Assembly: GCF_030680395.1 (NCBI RefSeq)
Contig: NZ_JAUXVR010000041.1
Location: 124,001-188,000, forward strand
Length of the DNA: 64,000 nucleotides
Source of the DNA: Methylobacter sp.
GTDB taxonomy: Bacteria > Pseudomonadota > Gammaproteobacteria > Methylococcales > Methylomonadaceae
Direction of reading: 5' to 3'
A model generated the notes under the pieces. It did not search any database and had not been told where the DNA came from. It saw only the letters and a list, made by a program, of their open reading frames with translations. Of this stretch, positions 34,159-42,364 are shown piece after piece (position 1 is the first letter of the stretch; each line of letters opens with the position of its first letter). The position numbers and the translations under genes are program-made.

Positions 34159-34209
34159 GTCGGGCAACAGCTTTCGTTGCCCGACATTTGATATATGCAA
34201 ATGTCGGGC
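34159..34209 (-). promoter_or_regulatory. Two mutually exclusive hairpins upstream of the AAA gene
   Basis: GTCGGGCAAC (34159-34168) pairs with GTTGCCCGAC (34176-34185). The segment GCCCGACATTTG (34179-34190) pairs perfectly with CAAATGTCGGGC (34198-34209). Both stems use 34179-34185, so only one can form at a time. The arrangement resembles an attenuator; it could also be a compact dispersed repeat or the terminator of the GH30 gene that precedes it on this strand. Confidence 0.45.
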
Positions 34210-34232
34210 ATAAACAACTTACCCAGCCGTTA

Positions 34233-35579
34233 TTAAAAAGCAAAAGTCTTGATCCCCCGAGCCGGTATTGAGGTTTTACCCTGTAATCCCTGGCTCTTTA
34301 GTACGAAGTCAATCGCCTGCTCGGTGCGGTTCAAGACCACGACGGCCACAGTCCCATCAACATTCAAAAATGCGCTTGCTTCAAGGCTGTCCAGGGTTTT
34401 GGCGCAGGCCACCCGGCGAGCCCCTGGCCGGATGAAACGGGAAAAATGGCCGATGTAGTTATAAGAGCTTTGATAGAGTATTTCTCCGGCTTGGGTGTCG
34501 GCAATAATCGGCGCGCTACAGAAATTGCCGACATGGTTAGGACCACCCGTTTCATCCAGAACCAGGTTCCAATCCACCCATGCCTCGGTCCAGCGGTTAA
34601 GATCGTTTATGATCGAGTGGGCATAACGCTCTCCGGTATCCCACGAACCGAGATGCGGTCCGCATTCCTGGCAACCCTCCGTGAAAATAAGGTGTTTATC
34701 GGGATAGGCGTCATGAGTCAGCTGCACGATGTCGAAATGGTCGCCGCAATACCAATGAAAACCGACGCCCCAGACATAGTGAGCGGCTTTCGGATCGTCC
34801 AGCACAGCCTTGGCGCGTTCGAACAGCCGGTCGCGATTGTGATCCCAGACAATCACTTTCACATTGCCAAGCCCGGCATCATGAAGGGTTGGGCCTAGGT
34901 AATCCCTGACAAAATCCCGCTCTTCTTCGCCGGTGTAAATACAGGAATCCCAGGTTTGCGTGGCTTCCGGCTCGTTTTGCACGGTCAGCCCCCAAATCGG
35001 TATGCCCTCTTGCCCGTATTCCTGAATGTAACGAACGTAATAATCCGCCCAGGCTTGGCGATATTCCGGCTTAAGCTTGCCGCCGTTATTCATCATGCCA
35101 TTGGTTTTCATCCAGGCCGGCGGGCTCCAGGGAGAAGCGAACAGTTTTAATGTGCCGCCGGACAAATCGATGGCCTCGCGAATCATCGGAATCAGGGCTT
35201 GCCGGTCATGCTCGATGCTGAAATGCTTAAGTTCTACATCGCCGTCCACTTCCGTATAGGCGTAATTTCCAAGCGAGAAATCGCAGCTGTTGATGTGGGT
35301 TCGGCATAAGGTATAGGCATTGCCCGTGTCTGGAGAGAAATAGGCTTGCATAATTTCTTGCCGCAAGTGGCTTGGCATTTTATCTAAGGTTACCGCCGCC
35401 GCTTCGGTGAAAGCGCCTCCGAAGCCCTGAATTTCTTGAAACTTGACGGTCGTGTCTATGAACACCGAGGGATCGGAAATATTCGTGGCAGGTTCGAACT
35501 CTATCGGCGCCAGTTCCGACAGTCGATAGGCTGTGTCACGAGCGGTACAAAATTGCTTTACCAGCCGCTGTTTTGTCAT
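34233..35579 (-). CDS. Glycoside hydrolase family 30 (glucosylceramidase-like)
   Basis: 448 residues. The (beta/alpha)8 core has QGFGGAFTEAAAVTL near 51-65, WSPPAWMKTNG near 151-161, the acid/base in TVQNEPEATQTWDSC (Glu203) and the nucleophile in IFTEGCQECG (Glu301). GH30 enzymes cleave beta-linked glucans, xylans or glucosylceramides; the sequence does not tell which. No signal peptide is present at MTKQRLVKQFCTAR, so the enzyme may be cytoplasmic or exported otherwise. It is isolated, flanked by repeats and an accessory cassette, with no transporter or other carbohydrate genes nearby, which suggests lateral acquisition. Confidence 0.92.
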   Translation of the reverse strand: MTKQRLVKQFCTARDTAYRLSELAPIEFEPATNISDPSVFIDTTVKFQEIQGFGGAFTEAAAVTLDKMPSHLRQEIMQAYFSPDTGNAYTLCRTHINSCDFSLGNYAYTEVDGDVELKHFSIEHDRQALIPMIREAIDLSGGTLKLFASPWSPPAWMKTNGMMNNGGKLKPEYRQAWADYYVRYIQEYGQEGIPIWGLTVQNEPEATQTWDSCIYTGEEERDFVRDYLGPTLHDAGLGNVKVIVWDHNRDRLFERAKAVLDDPKAAHYVWGVGFHWYCGDHFDIVQLTHDAYPDKHLIFTEGCQECGPHLGSWDTGERYAHSIINDLNRWTEAWVDWNLVLDETGGPNHVGNFCSAPIIADTQAGEILYQSSYNYIGHFSRFIRPGARRVACAKTLDSLEASAFLNVDGTVAVVVLNRTEQAIDFVLKSQGLQGKTSIPARGIKTFAF

Positions 35580-35686
35580 TTTGCTAACTCCACTTGTTGC
35601 GTGTTATTGAAGACGACAATCGCTAAACCTAGCTATTGAGAATCATCTAATGGATTTTTTCTAAATTAATCACTGATCATTACGCT

Positions 35687-35790
35687 GGTTCCCAAGCTCC
35701 AGCTTGGTAACCCAGTTAACGAAGCTCCAGCTTCGTGAGATGGGAAGCTGGAGCTTCCCGCACTGAATTCCCAAGCTGGAGCTTGGGAAC
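35687..35790. repeat. Cluster of CCAAGCT/AGCTTGG palindromes, copy B
   Basis: The same order of palindromes as at 23395-23502: GGTTCCCAAGCTCCAGCTTGG first, then a GAAGCTCCAGCTTC palindrome, GGGAAGCTGGAGCTTCCC, and finally GTTCCCAAGCTC-type (reverse) ending at 35790. It occupies most of the 290-base gap between the GH30 gene and the dihydroorotate-dehydrogenase-like gene. Confidence 0.8.
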
Positions 35791-35869
35791 TAGCGCACTA
35801 GCGCTCACTAAAATCCTTAACTTAATGGCAGTGGCGCGCCGCATGGGAATGCGAATCGAGCAACAAAAA

Positions 35870-36883
35870 CTACCTCAACACCCCTGCCGGGCTGGAATAA
35901 CTATCCAACACCTGCACATAATTGGCCCGTTCGTAAGCGCTGGGATCGATGGCATGTTGCTGGCTGACGCTGCCTTTTAGCTGGCTGACTGACTCGTATT
36001 CATGCTCGCCCAGCCACTGTTCCATTTCTATCAGAATTTCGGCTAAACGACCCGAGCCATGCTTTAACAACACACTGCAAAGATGCACCACATCGGCTCC
36101 GGCCAATAGCGCTTTCAACACATCGGGTGTCTGGTGGAAACCGCCGGTTACCGCAAGCGACAGCTTGGTCCGTCCATACAGCAACGCAGTCCAGCGTATG
36201 CGCAACAACGCTTCCGCTGAAGATGACAGCTCCAGTTTTGGCACCACTTCCAAAGTTTCCAGATCGATGTCGGGCTGGTAAAAACGGTTGAATAGAGCGA
36301 TACCGTCGGCTCCGGCGGCCTCCAGACGTTTGGCAAAATGAATAGGCGAACTGAACTGCGAAGAAAGCTTCATCACAATCGGCACGCTGACCTGCCCTTT
36401 CAATTCCTGCAATATGTCCAGGTAACGTTGTTCGACCGCGTCGCCGCTTTCATCGCTATTGGCGGCCAGATGATAGATATTCAGCTCCAGTGCGTCGGCA
36501 CCCGCCTGTTGCAATTGCTTGCCGTACTCGACCCAGCCGCTCAATGACGTGCCGTTCAAACTGGCGATGACCGGAATCGCCAGGGTGGACTTGAGCTGTT
36601 GCAAATGCTCCAGATACTGCTCTTGATAAGTCTGGATGTTATCCGGCATCGGATGAAACGAATCCGATTCATTATGCCCAATCGATTGATTATAAAAAAA
36701 CCGGTCCATTTGATGTTCCTCGGCTTCGATTTTTTCCTCGAACAGCGAATACATCACCAGCGCCGATGCGCCTGCGTCTTCCAGTCTGCGCGCGCTGTCC
36801 GTGTCCCTGCTCAACGGCGACGCTGACGGCACCAAGGGGTTAGCCAGTTTCAAGCCTAAATAATCAGTCGTTAAATCAACCAT
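35870..36883 (-). CDS. Dihydroorotate dehydrogenase-like flavoprotein
   Basis: 337 residues of the DHODH TIM-barrel family: NPLVPSASPLSRDTDSARRL near 15-34, IPVIASLNGTS near 103-113, GADALELNIYHLA near 128-140, VPIVMKLS near 170-177 and LAVTGGFHQTPDVLKALLAGAD (abridged) near 250-270. Key residues of true pyrimidine-pathway enzymes (NxSxPN) are not evident, so a role in uridine synthesis is unlikely. The start overlaps the nifJ stop by eight bases, so it is coupled to pyruvate:ferredoxin oxidoreductase. Similar DHODH-like genes often follow nifJ; an electron-transfer or maturation role is inferred, not known. Confidence 0.88.
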   Translation of the reverse strand: MVDLTTDYLGLKLANPLVPSASPLSRDTDSARRLEDAGASALVMYSLFEEKIEAEEHQMDRFFYNQSIGHNESDSFHPMPDNIQTYQEQYLEHLQQLKSTLAIPVIASLNGTSLSGWVEYGKQLQQAGADALELNIYHLAANSDESGDAVEQRYLDILQELKGQVSVPIVMKLSSQFSSPIHFAKRLEAAGADGIALFNRFYQPDIDLETLEVVPKLELSSSAEALLRIRWTALLYGRTKLSLAVTGGFHQTPDVLKALLAGADVVHLCSVLLKHGSGRLAEILIEMEQWLGEHEYESVSQLKGSVSQQHAIDPSAYERANYVQVLDSYSSPAGVLR

Positions 36884-39800
36884 TGTCGGTCTCCTTGGCA
36901 GTTTCGCTTTTGAGTTGGGCTTTCACCGCTGAAACACTGGTCGATTCGTTCCACGCCAGCTCAGACAGTTGTTTGTAATAGTGATAACGGTTTTTAACAT
37001 CCTGCTGCGCCTGTTCCAGAAAACGCTCTGCATCTTCAGGGTGTGTTTGCCACAACATGCTGAAACGGGTTTCGGTTTTGACGAAATCGCGGTAAGGAAT
37101 CGACGGTTCCGCAGAATCCAGGTGCATCGGGTTCTTGCCCTGTTTGATTTTGCCGGGATCGAACCTGAACAACGGCCAATGCCCGCTTTTGACGGCCAGG
37201 TTTTGCTGCCGATGATTGTTGGACAGATCCACGCCGTGTGCGATGCAAGGCGCATAAGCGATAATAATGGACGGGCCGTCGTGGGCTTCCGCTTCCAAAA
37301 ACGCATTCAGGGTTTGGGTATCTTTACCTGCGTAAGCGACATGAGCGACATAAACATTGCTGTAATCCATCGCCAGCAATGCCAAATCTTTTTTAGCCGT
37401 GGCTTTGCCGCCGGCAGAGAATTTTGCCACTGCGCCTAGCGGTGTCGATTTGGACGTCTGCCCGCCGGTATTGGAATAAACCTCGGTGTCCAGCACCAGA
37501 ATGTTGACATTGCGCCCGCTCGCCAAGACATGATCGAGACCGCCAAAACCGATATCGTAAGCCCAGCCGTCGCCGCCGATAATCCAGACGCTTTTCTTGC
37601 ACAAGCTGTCCGCCAACTGGAGCAGCGTTTGGGCGGCTTGATCGGTCAACGATTGCAAGTGTTGTTTGAGTGCCGCAACCCGCTCGCGTTGCTCGTAAAT
37701 CCCGGCTTCATCGGACTGATCTGCGTTCAGTATCGCATCGACCAATTCTCCGCCTAACGGTTCGCGCAATGAGGCCAGCAACTCCTTGGCGTATTCGTTT
37801 TGCTTGTCGAGAGCGATGCGCATGCCCAAACCGAATTCCGCATTGTCCTCAAACAAGGAGTTGCTCCATGCAGGCCCCCGGCCTTCGGGGTTTTTGGTCC
37901 ACGGCGTCGTCGGCAAATTGCCGCCGTAAATCGACGAACAGCCGGTGGCATTGGCAACCACCATGCGATCGCCGAACAACTGCGATGCCAGTTTTATGTA
38001 CGGCGTCTCGCCGCAGCCCACGCACGCGCCGGAAAACTCGAACAACGGCTGCAGCACCATCGAACCTTTGATAGTGTTGGTTTTCAAAAGCCTGCGATCG
38101 TATTCGGGGATAGACAGGAAGAAATCCCAATTGTCGCGCTCGGCTTCACGCAACGGTGGTTGCGGCTGCATATTGATGGCTTTGCGGCTGGCGTTGGATT
38201 TATCCCGGATCGGGCAAATATCGACGCACAGCGTGCAGCCGGTACAATCTTCCGGCGCAACCTGATAGCTGATTTCCAAACCGGCCGGAAAATCCTTGCC
38301 CAACATCGCTACATGTTTGAAGGTTGCGGGCGCATTGGCCACGACCTCGGTCGGAAAAATTTTGCTGCGAATGACCGAATGCGGACAAACCATGACGCAT
38401 TTGCCGCATTGGGTACACAGATCGGTTTCCCAGACCGGGATTTCCAATGCCAAATTGCGTTTTTCATAAGCCGCCGTGCCGGTTGGAAAGGTGCCGTCAA
38501 TCGGCATCGCGCTGACCGGCAACGCATCTCCCCGTCCGGCAATAATTTCTCCCGTCACCCGTTTGACAAAATCGGGCGCGGCATCGCTGATCGTGGATTG
38601 AATGTCGAATTGGCTGCTGACCTGTGTCGGCAGCGGCACGGCATGCAAGCAGGCCAACGTTTCATCAATGGCTTTGAAATTCAGTTCGACGATATGGCGA
38701 CCTTTTTTGCCATAGGTTTTTTCGACCGCGTGTTTAATTGCGGTAACCGCCTGCTCTTGGGGCAACACGCCGGATATGGCGAAGAAGCAAGTCTGCATAA
38801 TGGTATTGATGCGCTTGCCCATGCCGCTTTTTTCGGCCACTTCATAGCCGTCGATCACATAAAAGCGGATTTTTTTGGCTATCATTTGCCGCTGCATTTT
38901 AGCGGGTAGCGACGCCCAAGCCTGTTCCGCCGACTCCGGCGAGTTCAGCAAAAATACCGCGTTTTCCGCCGCATTGGCGAGCATGTCGTAGCGCTCCAGG
39001 AAAATCGTCTGATGGCAGCCTATGAAGTTGGCGTCGTTTTCGGCAATCAGGTAAGTGGAGCGTATCGGCTTGGGACCGAAGCGCAAATGCGAGACGGTAA
39101 TCGCGCCGGATTTTTTCGAGTCGTAAACGAAATAGCCCTGAGCGTGCAAATCGGTCGCTTCGCCGATTATTTTAATGGTGTTTTTATTGGCGCTGACCGT
39201 GCCGTCGCTGCCCAAGCCGTAAAACATAGCCTGGAAAGTTTCGGCCTGTGCGTCGGTGCGATAACTTGCATCCCAATCCAGGCTGGTGTGCGTGACATCG
39301 TCGTGGATGCCGATGGTGAAATTATTTTTCGGTTGCGCCTGTTTCAATTCATCGAAAATCGCCTTGATCATGCCGGGCGTGAATTCCTTGGAAGACAGGC
39401 CGTAACGGCCGCCAACCACTTTCGGCAGCACCGAAAATTTGGCCGCGCCGCCGATAAAATCCTGGGCCAGCGCGCCAAGCACGTCCTTATACAGCGGTTC
39501 TCCATCCGCACCGGGCTCTTTGGTGCGATCGAGCACCGCTATTTTGCGGCAACTGACAGGAAGCGCTGCTAACAGGCTGGCGGCATCGAAGGGCCGGTAT
39601 AACCGCACTTTAAGCAAGCCGACCGATTCGCCCTGACGGTTGAGATAATCCAGCGTCTCCGCGACCGCCTCCGCGCCTGAGCCCATCATCACGATGACGC
39701 GCTCGGCGTCCGGCGAACCCAGATATTCAAACAAACGATAAGACCGGCCGGTCAGCTGGGCAAAACGATCCATTGCAGCCTGCACGATTCCCGGCATCGC

Positions 39801-40514
39801 CTGATAATAGGCATTGACCGATTCCCTGGCCTGAAAATACACATCGGGATTCTGGGCCGTGCCGCGCAACACCGGACTATCGGGCGTCAATGCTCTGCTT
39901 CTATGCGCCCTCACCCACTCTTCGTTAATCATGGCCCGCATGATGTCGTCATCAAGCAGTTTAATCTTGGCGACTTCGTGTGAGGTTCTGAAGCCGTCGA
40001 AAAAATGCATCAGCGGAATGCGGCCTTCCAGCGCTACGGCATGGGCGATCAGCGCAAAGTCCATGACTTCCTGCGGCGAATTGGAACACAGCATGCCGAA
40101 ACCGGTCATGCGCGCCGACATCACATCGCTATGGTCTCCAAAAATCGACAAGCCCTGGCAGGCCAGCGAACGGGCGGCAATATGGAATACTGTCGGCGTT
40201 AATTCACCGGCAATTTTGTACATATTGGGCAGCATCAACAGCAAACCCTGGGAGGCGGTAAACGTGGTCGCCATCGATCCGGCCTGCAACGCGCCGTGGA
40301 TGGCTCCGGCTGCACCGGCCTCGCTTTGCATTTCGGTCACCTGCGGCACCGTCCCCCATAAATTGACCTGTCCGCGAGACGACCATTCGTCGGCCCATTC
40401 GCCCATATTGGATGACGGCGTTATCGGATAGATTGCGATGACTTCGTTGAGTTTGTGGGCTACCGTAGCGGCGGCCTGATTTCCATCGATTGTAAGTGTT
40501 TGCTGATTTTGCAT
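36876..40514 (-). CDS. nifJ: Pyruvate:ferredoxin (flavodoxin) oxidoreductase
   Basis: Oxidises pyruvate to acetyl-CoA and CO2, passing electrons to ferredoxin or flavodoxin; common under low oxygen and in nitrogen fixation. The 1212-residue single chain has the domains in the usual order: N-terminal pyrimidine-binding half (YPITPSSNMGEWADEW near 30-45), gamma domain, a two-cluster ferredoxin domain with CTQCGKCVMVCPHS and CTGCTLCVDICP (about 690-760), and the TPP-binding domain with GGDGWAYDIGFGGLDH and YSNTGGQTSKSTPLGA near 985-1050. AGGG precedes ATG 40514. A DHODH-like gene overlaps the end. No nif genes are nearby, so nitrogen fixation is not implied by the window alone. Confidence 0.97.
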   Translation of the reverse strand: MQNQQTLTIDGNQAAATVAHKLNEVIAIYPITPSSNMGEWADEWSSRGQVNLWGTVPQVTEMQSEAGAAGAIHGALQAGSMATTFTASQGLLLMLPNMYKIAGELTPTVFHIAARSLACQGLSIFGDHSDVMSARMTGFGMLCSNSPQEVMDFALIAHAVALEGRIPLMHFFDGFRTSHEVAKIKLLDDDIMRAMINEEWVRAHRSRALTPDSPVLRGTAQNPDVYFQARESVNAYYQAMPGIVQAAMDRFAQLTGRSYRLFEYLGSPDAERVIVMMGSGAEAVAETLDYLNRQGESVGLLKVRLYRPFDAASLLAALPVSCRKIAVLDRTKEPGADGEPLYKDVLGALAQDFIGGAAKFSVLPKVVGGRYGLSSKEFTPGMIKAIFDELKQAQPKNNFTIGIHDDVTHTSLDWDASYRTDAQAETFQAMFYGLGSDGTVSANKNTIKIIGEATDLHAQGYFVYDSKKSGAITVSHLRFGPKPIRSTYLIAENDANFIGCHQTIFLERYDMLANAAENAVFLLNSPESAEQAWASLPAKMQRQMIAKKIRFYVIDGYEVAEKSGMGKRINTIMQTCFFAISGVLPQEQAVTAIKHAVEKTYGKKGRHIVELNFKAIDETLACLHAVPLPTQVSSQFDIQSTISDAAPDFVKRVTGEIIAGRGDALPVSAMPIDGTFPTGTAAYEKRNLALEIPVWETDLCTQCGKCVMVCPHSVIRSKIFPTEVVANAPATFKHVAMLGKDFPAGLEISYQVAPEDCTGCTLCVDICPIRDKSNASRKAINMQPQPPLREAERDNWDFFLSIPEYDRRLLKTNTIKGSMVLQPLFEFSGACVGCGETPYIKLASQLFGDRMVVANATGCSSIYGGNLPTTPWTKNPEGRGPAWSNSLFEDNAEFGLGMRIALDKQNEYAKELLASLREPLGGELVDAILNADQSDEAGIYEQRERVAALKQHLQSLTDQAAQTLLQLADSLCKKSVWIIGGDGWAYDIGFGGLDHVLASGRNVNILVLDTEVYSNTGGQTSKSTPLGAVAKFSAGGKATAKKDLALLAMDYSNVYVAHVAYAGKDTQTLNAFLEAEAHDGPSIIIAYAPCIAHGVDLSNNHRQQNLAVKSGHWPLFRFDPGKIKQGKNPMHLDSAEPSIPYRDFVKTETRFSMLWQTHPEDAERFLEQAQQDVKNRYHYYKQLSELAWNESTSVSAVKAQLKSETAKETDNG

Positions 40515-40876
40515 TAGAAACCCTCAGGAACAAAAAAGTGTAACTGCCGCATTCTTTACCATAGTTTAAAGACCTGGACGTTACGCATTGGCTGACAGTA
40601 CAGAATATGGAGATTTAAAACAACCCTGACCAACCGTGATAAGAAAAAACAAGTCGTCCATTCGACGACGCGTTGCCGCTTGCCGATGTATTTTTATTGA
40701 GCGAACCCATATCCGTCAATTATTGTTGCTTAGCGGTAATTATAGTTATTTCTCACGGCAGTAAAGTATGCCGGAGTTTTTATGGGTTCTGTCTCTGAGG
40801 CATCCCTATAAAATAAGTTTATAAAACAACAGGTTTTTGATATTTTGCGCATTCAATATATACAACATAGCCGAAA

Positions 40877-41100
40877 AGTCGTCATGCCGGCAGGGATGCC
40901 GGACTCCAGTCACAAGGATGTGAAACTTTAAAATACCACCCGCTTTTATTAAGCACCTGGAAAGTCACCAAAGTTACCATCCCCTTCGACTACGCTCAGG
41001 ACAGGCATGGCACTGGATTCCGGCATAACCCACAGGGATGTGGGGAATGCAGATATTGCAGGAGCAAATATCTGTCCCTGCCGGAACGGCGAGTTTGGGA
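40877..41100. repeat. Repeat-rich gap upstream of nifJ
   Basis: The 685-base gap 40515-41200 contains no gene. Within it, CGTCATGCCGGCAGGGATGCCGG (from 40882, abridged) is inverted against CTGTCCCTGCCGGAACGGCGAG near 41077-41094, with CCTTCGACTACGCTCAGGAC and an ATTGCAGGAGCAAATATCTG stretch between. These match the families seen at 7504-7640 and 27851-28110. The apparent 74-codon frame at 40974-41198 is made of repeat sequence. Confidence 0.65.
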
Positions 41101-41200
41101 AATTCGTGGGGATACCTCAGGCTCTGTCTCAAATATTCAAGGATTTTAGCAGCTACCAAGATGACCTTTAAGTTATGCCGAAAAATGGCAATCCTCAACG

Positions 41201-41761
41201 TTAAAGCTGTTTGATCAGCCGGGTCAGTTCATTTAGTTCGCCAAGCTGATGTCCGGTCATGCCTTGGTCAAGCTTTAGTTGCTCAACCTGGGCATTTATC
41301 CTGGCAACCACTTCCTGCTGCTCACTTTTTCGAGTGCGTAACTTATCGACCATATGGGTAAAAGCCAAGCCCAGCGCCTGAAGCTGGTCCGTTTCCCGCA
41401 ACGACACATAATCGTCAAAATTACCCTCGCCGATGTGTTCGCAGTTTTTTTCAAAGCGATAAAGAGGCCCGACGATTTTATGGGTGGCATGCAAGACCCA
41501 ATACCAGGCGAGGGTTCCGGCGATAATCATGGCTACCGCGTTACTGATCAAGATGGATAGCCCCAGCCGTTCCCAGCTATTGGCGATATTGGCATGCGCG
41601 GATTGGGATTGCGCTTGCAAATCGCCGCCGGTTATCCAGAAAATCAATAAGGCAGAACACAATCCCGATAACAAAATCATCAGCAAAGCGCCTGCAATAA
41701 AGCGGACCTGGATGGCTTTGTTGATGAAAATATGACTGCGTTTAAAAGGCATTCTGGACAT
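41201..41761 (-). CDS. HAMP-domain membrane protein
   Basis: 186 residues with two transmembrane segments, FIAGALLMILLSGLCSALLIFW and LGLSILISNAVAMIIAGTLAWYWV (abridged), and a HAMP-like region after the second (HKIVGPLYRFEKNCEHIGEGNF), then a coiled coil. There is no kinase, GGDEF or methyl-accepting domain. ATG 41761 is used because it overlaps the stop of the cytochrome gene as TAATG; the frame reading back to 41800 is not needed. It is the third gene of an operon porin - tetraheme cytochrome - HAMP protein. Short HAMP proteins of this type accompany multihaem cytochromes in some bacteria; the role is unknown. Confidence 0.8.
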   Translation of the reverse strand: MSRMPFKRSHIFINKAIQVRFIAGALLMILLSGLCSALLIFWITGGDLQAQSQSAHANIANSWERLGLSILISNAVAMIIAGTLAWYWVLHATHKIVGPLYRFEKNCEHIGEGNFDDYVSLRETDQLQALGLAFTHMVDKLRTRKSEQQEVVARINAQVEQLKLDQGMTGHQLGELNELTRLIKQL

Positions 41762-42351
41762 TACTTGGACTCCTGGTTTGAATTGTGACAAATTAAGCAA
41801 AGTTCGCCATCGACGTTATTGCGGCGCAGTAAAAAACTCTTGTGCAACCGATCATCATTAAGCAGTCGATCCATAAAGCTGAAGCTGGCTTGCGGCTTGG
41901 CGCTGGTCAAATCGCCGTGCGTGTAATGGCAGGTTAAACAGGATAGCGCGTTCTTTTTATTGAACGGCATATCGGCCGGGATCTCAAAATCCAGCTTTAA
42001 GCCTACTTTATGGCCATCCTCCGTTTTATGACACCCTGAACACATGGCTACGCCGTCATTATTGAAAGCGTTTAAATCGACGCGCTTATTTTTGGTATTC
42101 AGCGCTTCAACGTTGTCATAATGAATTCGGGCGACATGGCAACCGGCACAGTCGCCGGACTTGCCGGCGGCAATCGTGTGCGGATTGTCAGCCGCTTGCA
42201 CCGCAGACATCGAAAACAGTACGCAGCCTCCGATAACCATCATGAACCTTTGAACCCGTCGATTGCGTTCATGCGTCGGCCGTTCGACAAGACGCTCCCG
42301 GGCGCCGTCGAAGGACTCAAAACCAACGCTACGTTTTTTAAGCTGTTTCAT
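41761..42351 (-). CDS. Tetraheme c-type cytochrome
   Basis: 196 residues with four haem-binding motifs, CAGCH, CSGCH, CLTCH and CLICH, spread over about residues 67-190. Many additional His residues could serve as distal ligands. A hydrophobic signal segment FMMVIGGCVLFSMSAVQAAD ends near residue 55, so the protein is periplasmic or membrane-anchored. The 34 residues before it are unusually long and polar (SFDGARERLVERPTHERNRR), and their DNA resembles dispersed repeats found at 7504-7640. ATG 42351 is preferred since AGGG lies eight bases ahead. Neighbours are a porin gene before it and a HAMP membrane protein after it. Confidence 0.88.
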   Translation of the reverse strand: MKQLKKRSVGFESFDGARERLVERPTHERNRRVQRFMMVIGGCVLFSMSAVQAADNPHTIAAGKSGDCAGCHVARIHYDNVEALNTKNKRVDLNAFNNDGVAMCSGCHKTEDGHKVGLKLDFEIPADMPFNKKNALSCLTCHYTHGDLTSAKPQASFSFMDRLLNDDRLHKSFLLRRNNVDGELCLICHNSNQESK

Positions 42352-42364
42352 AGTCATATCCCTA

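Noticed and set aside
37800-38909. 369-codon plus-strand frame inside nifJ
   Set aside because: Long, but wholly antisense to the nifJ ferredoxin and TPP regions in a GC-rich gene; composition is that of a shadow frame.
40974-41198. 74-codon minus-strand frame upstream of nifJ
   Set aside because: It consists of dispersed repeat sequence (CGTCATGCC and CTTCGACTACGCTCAGG types).
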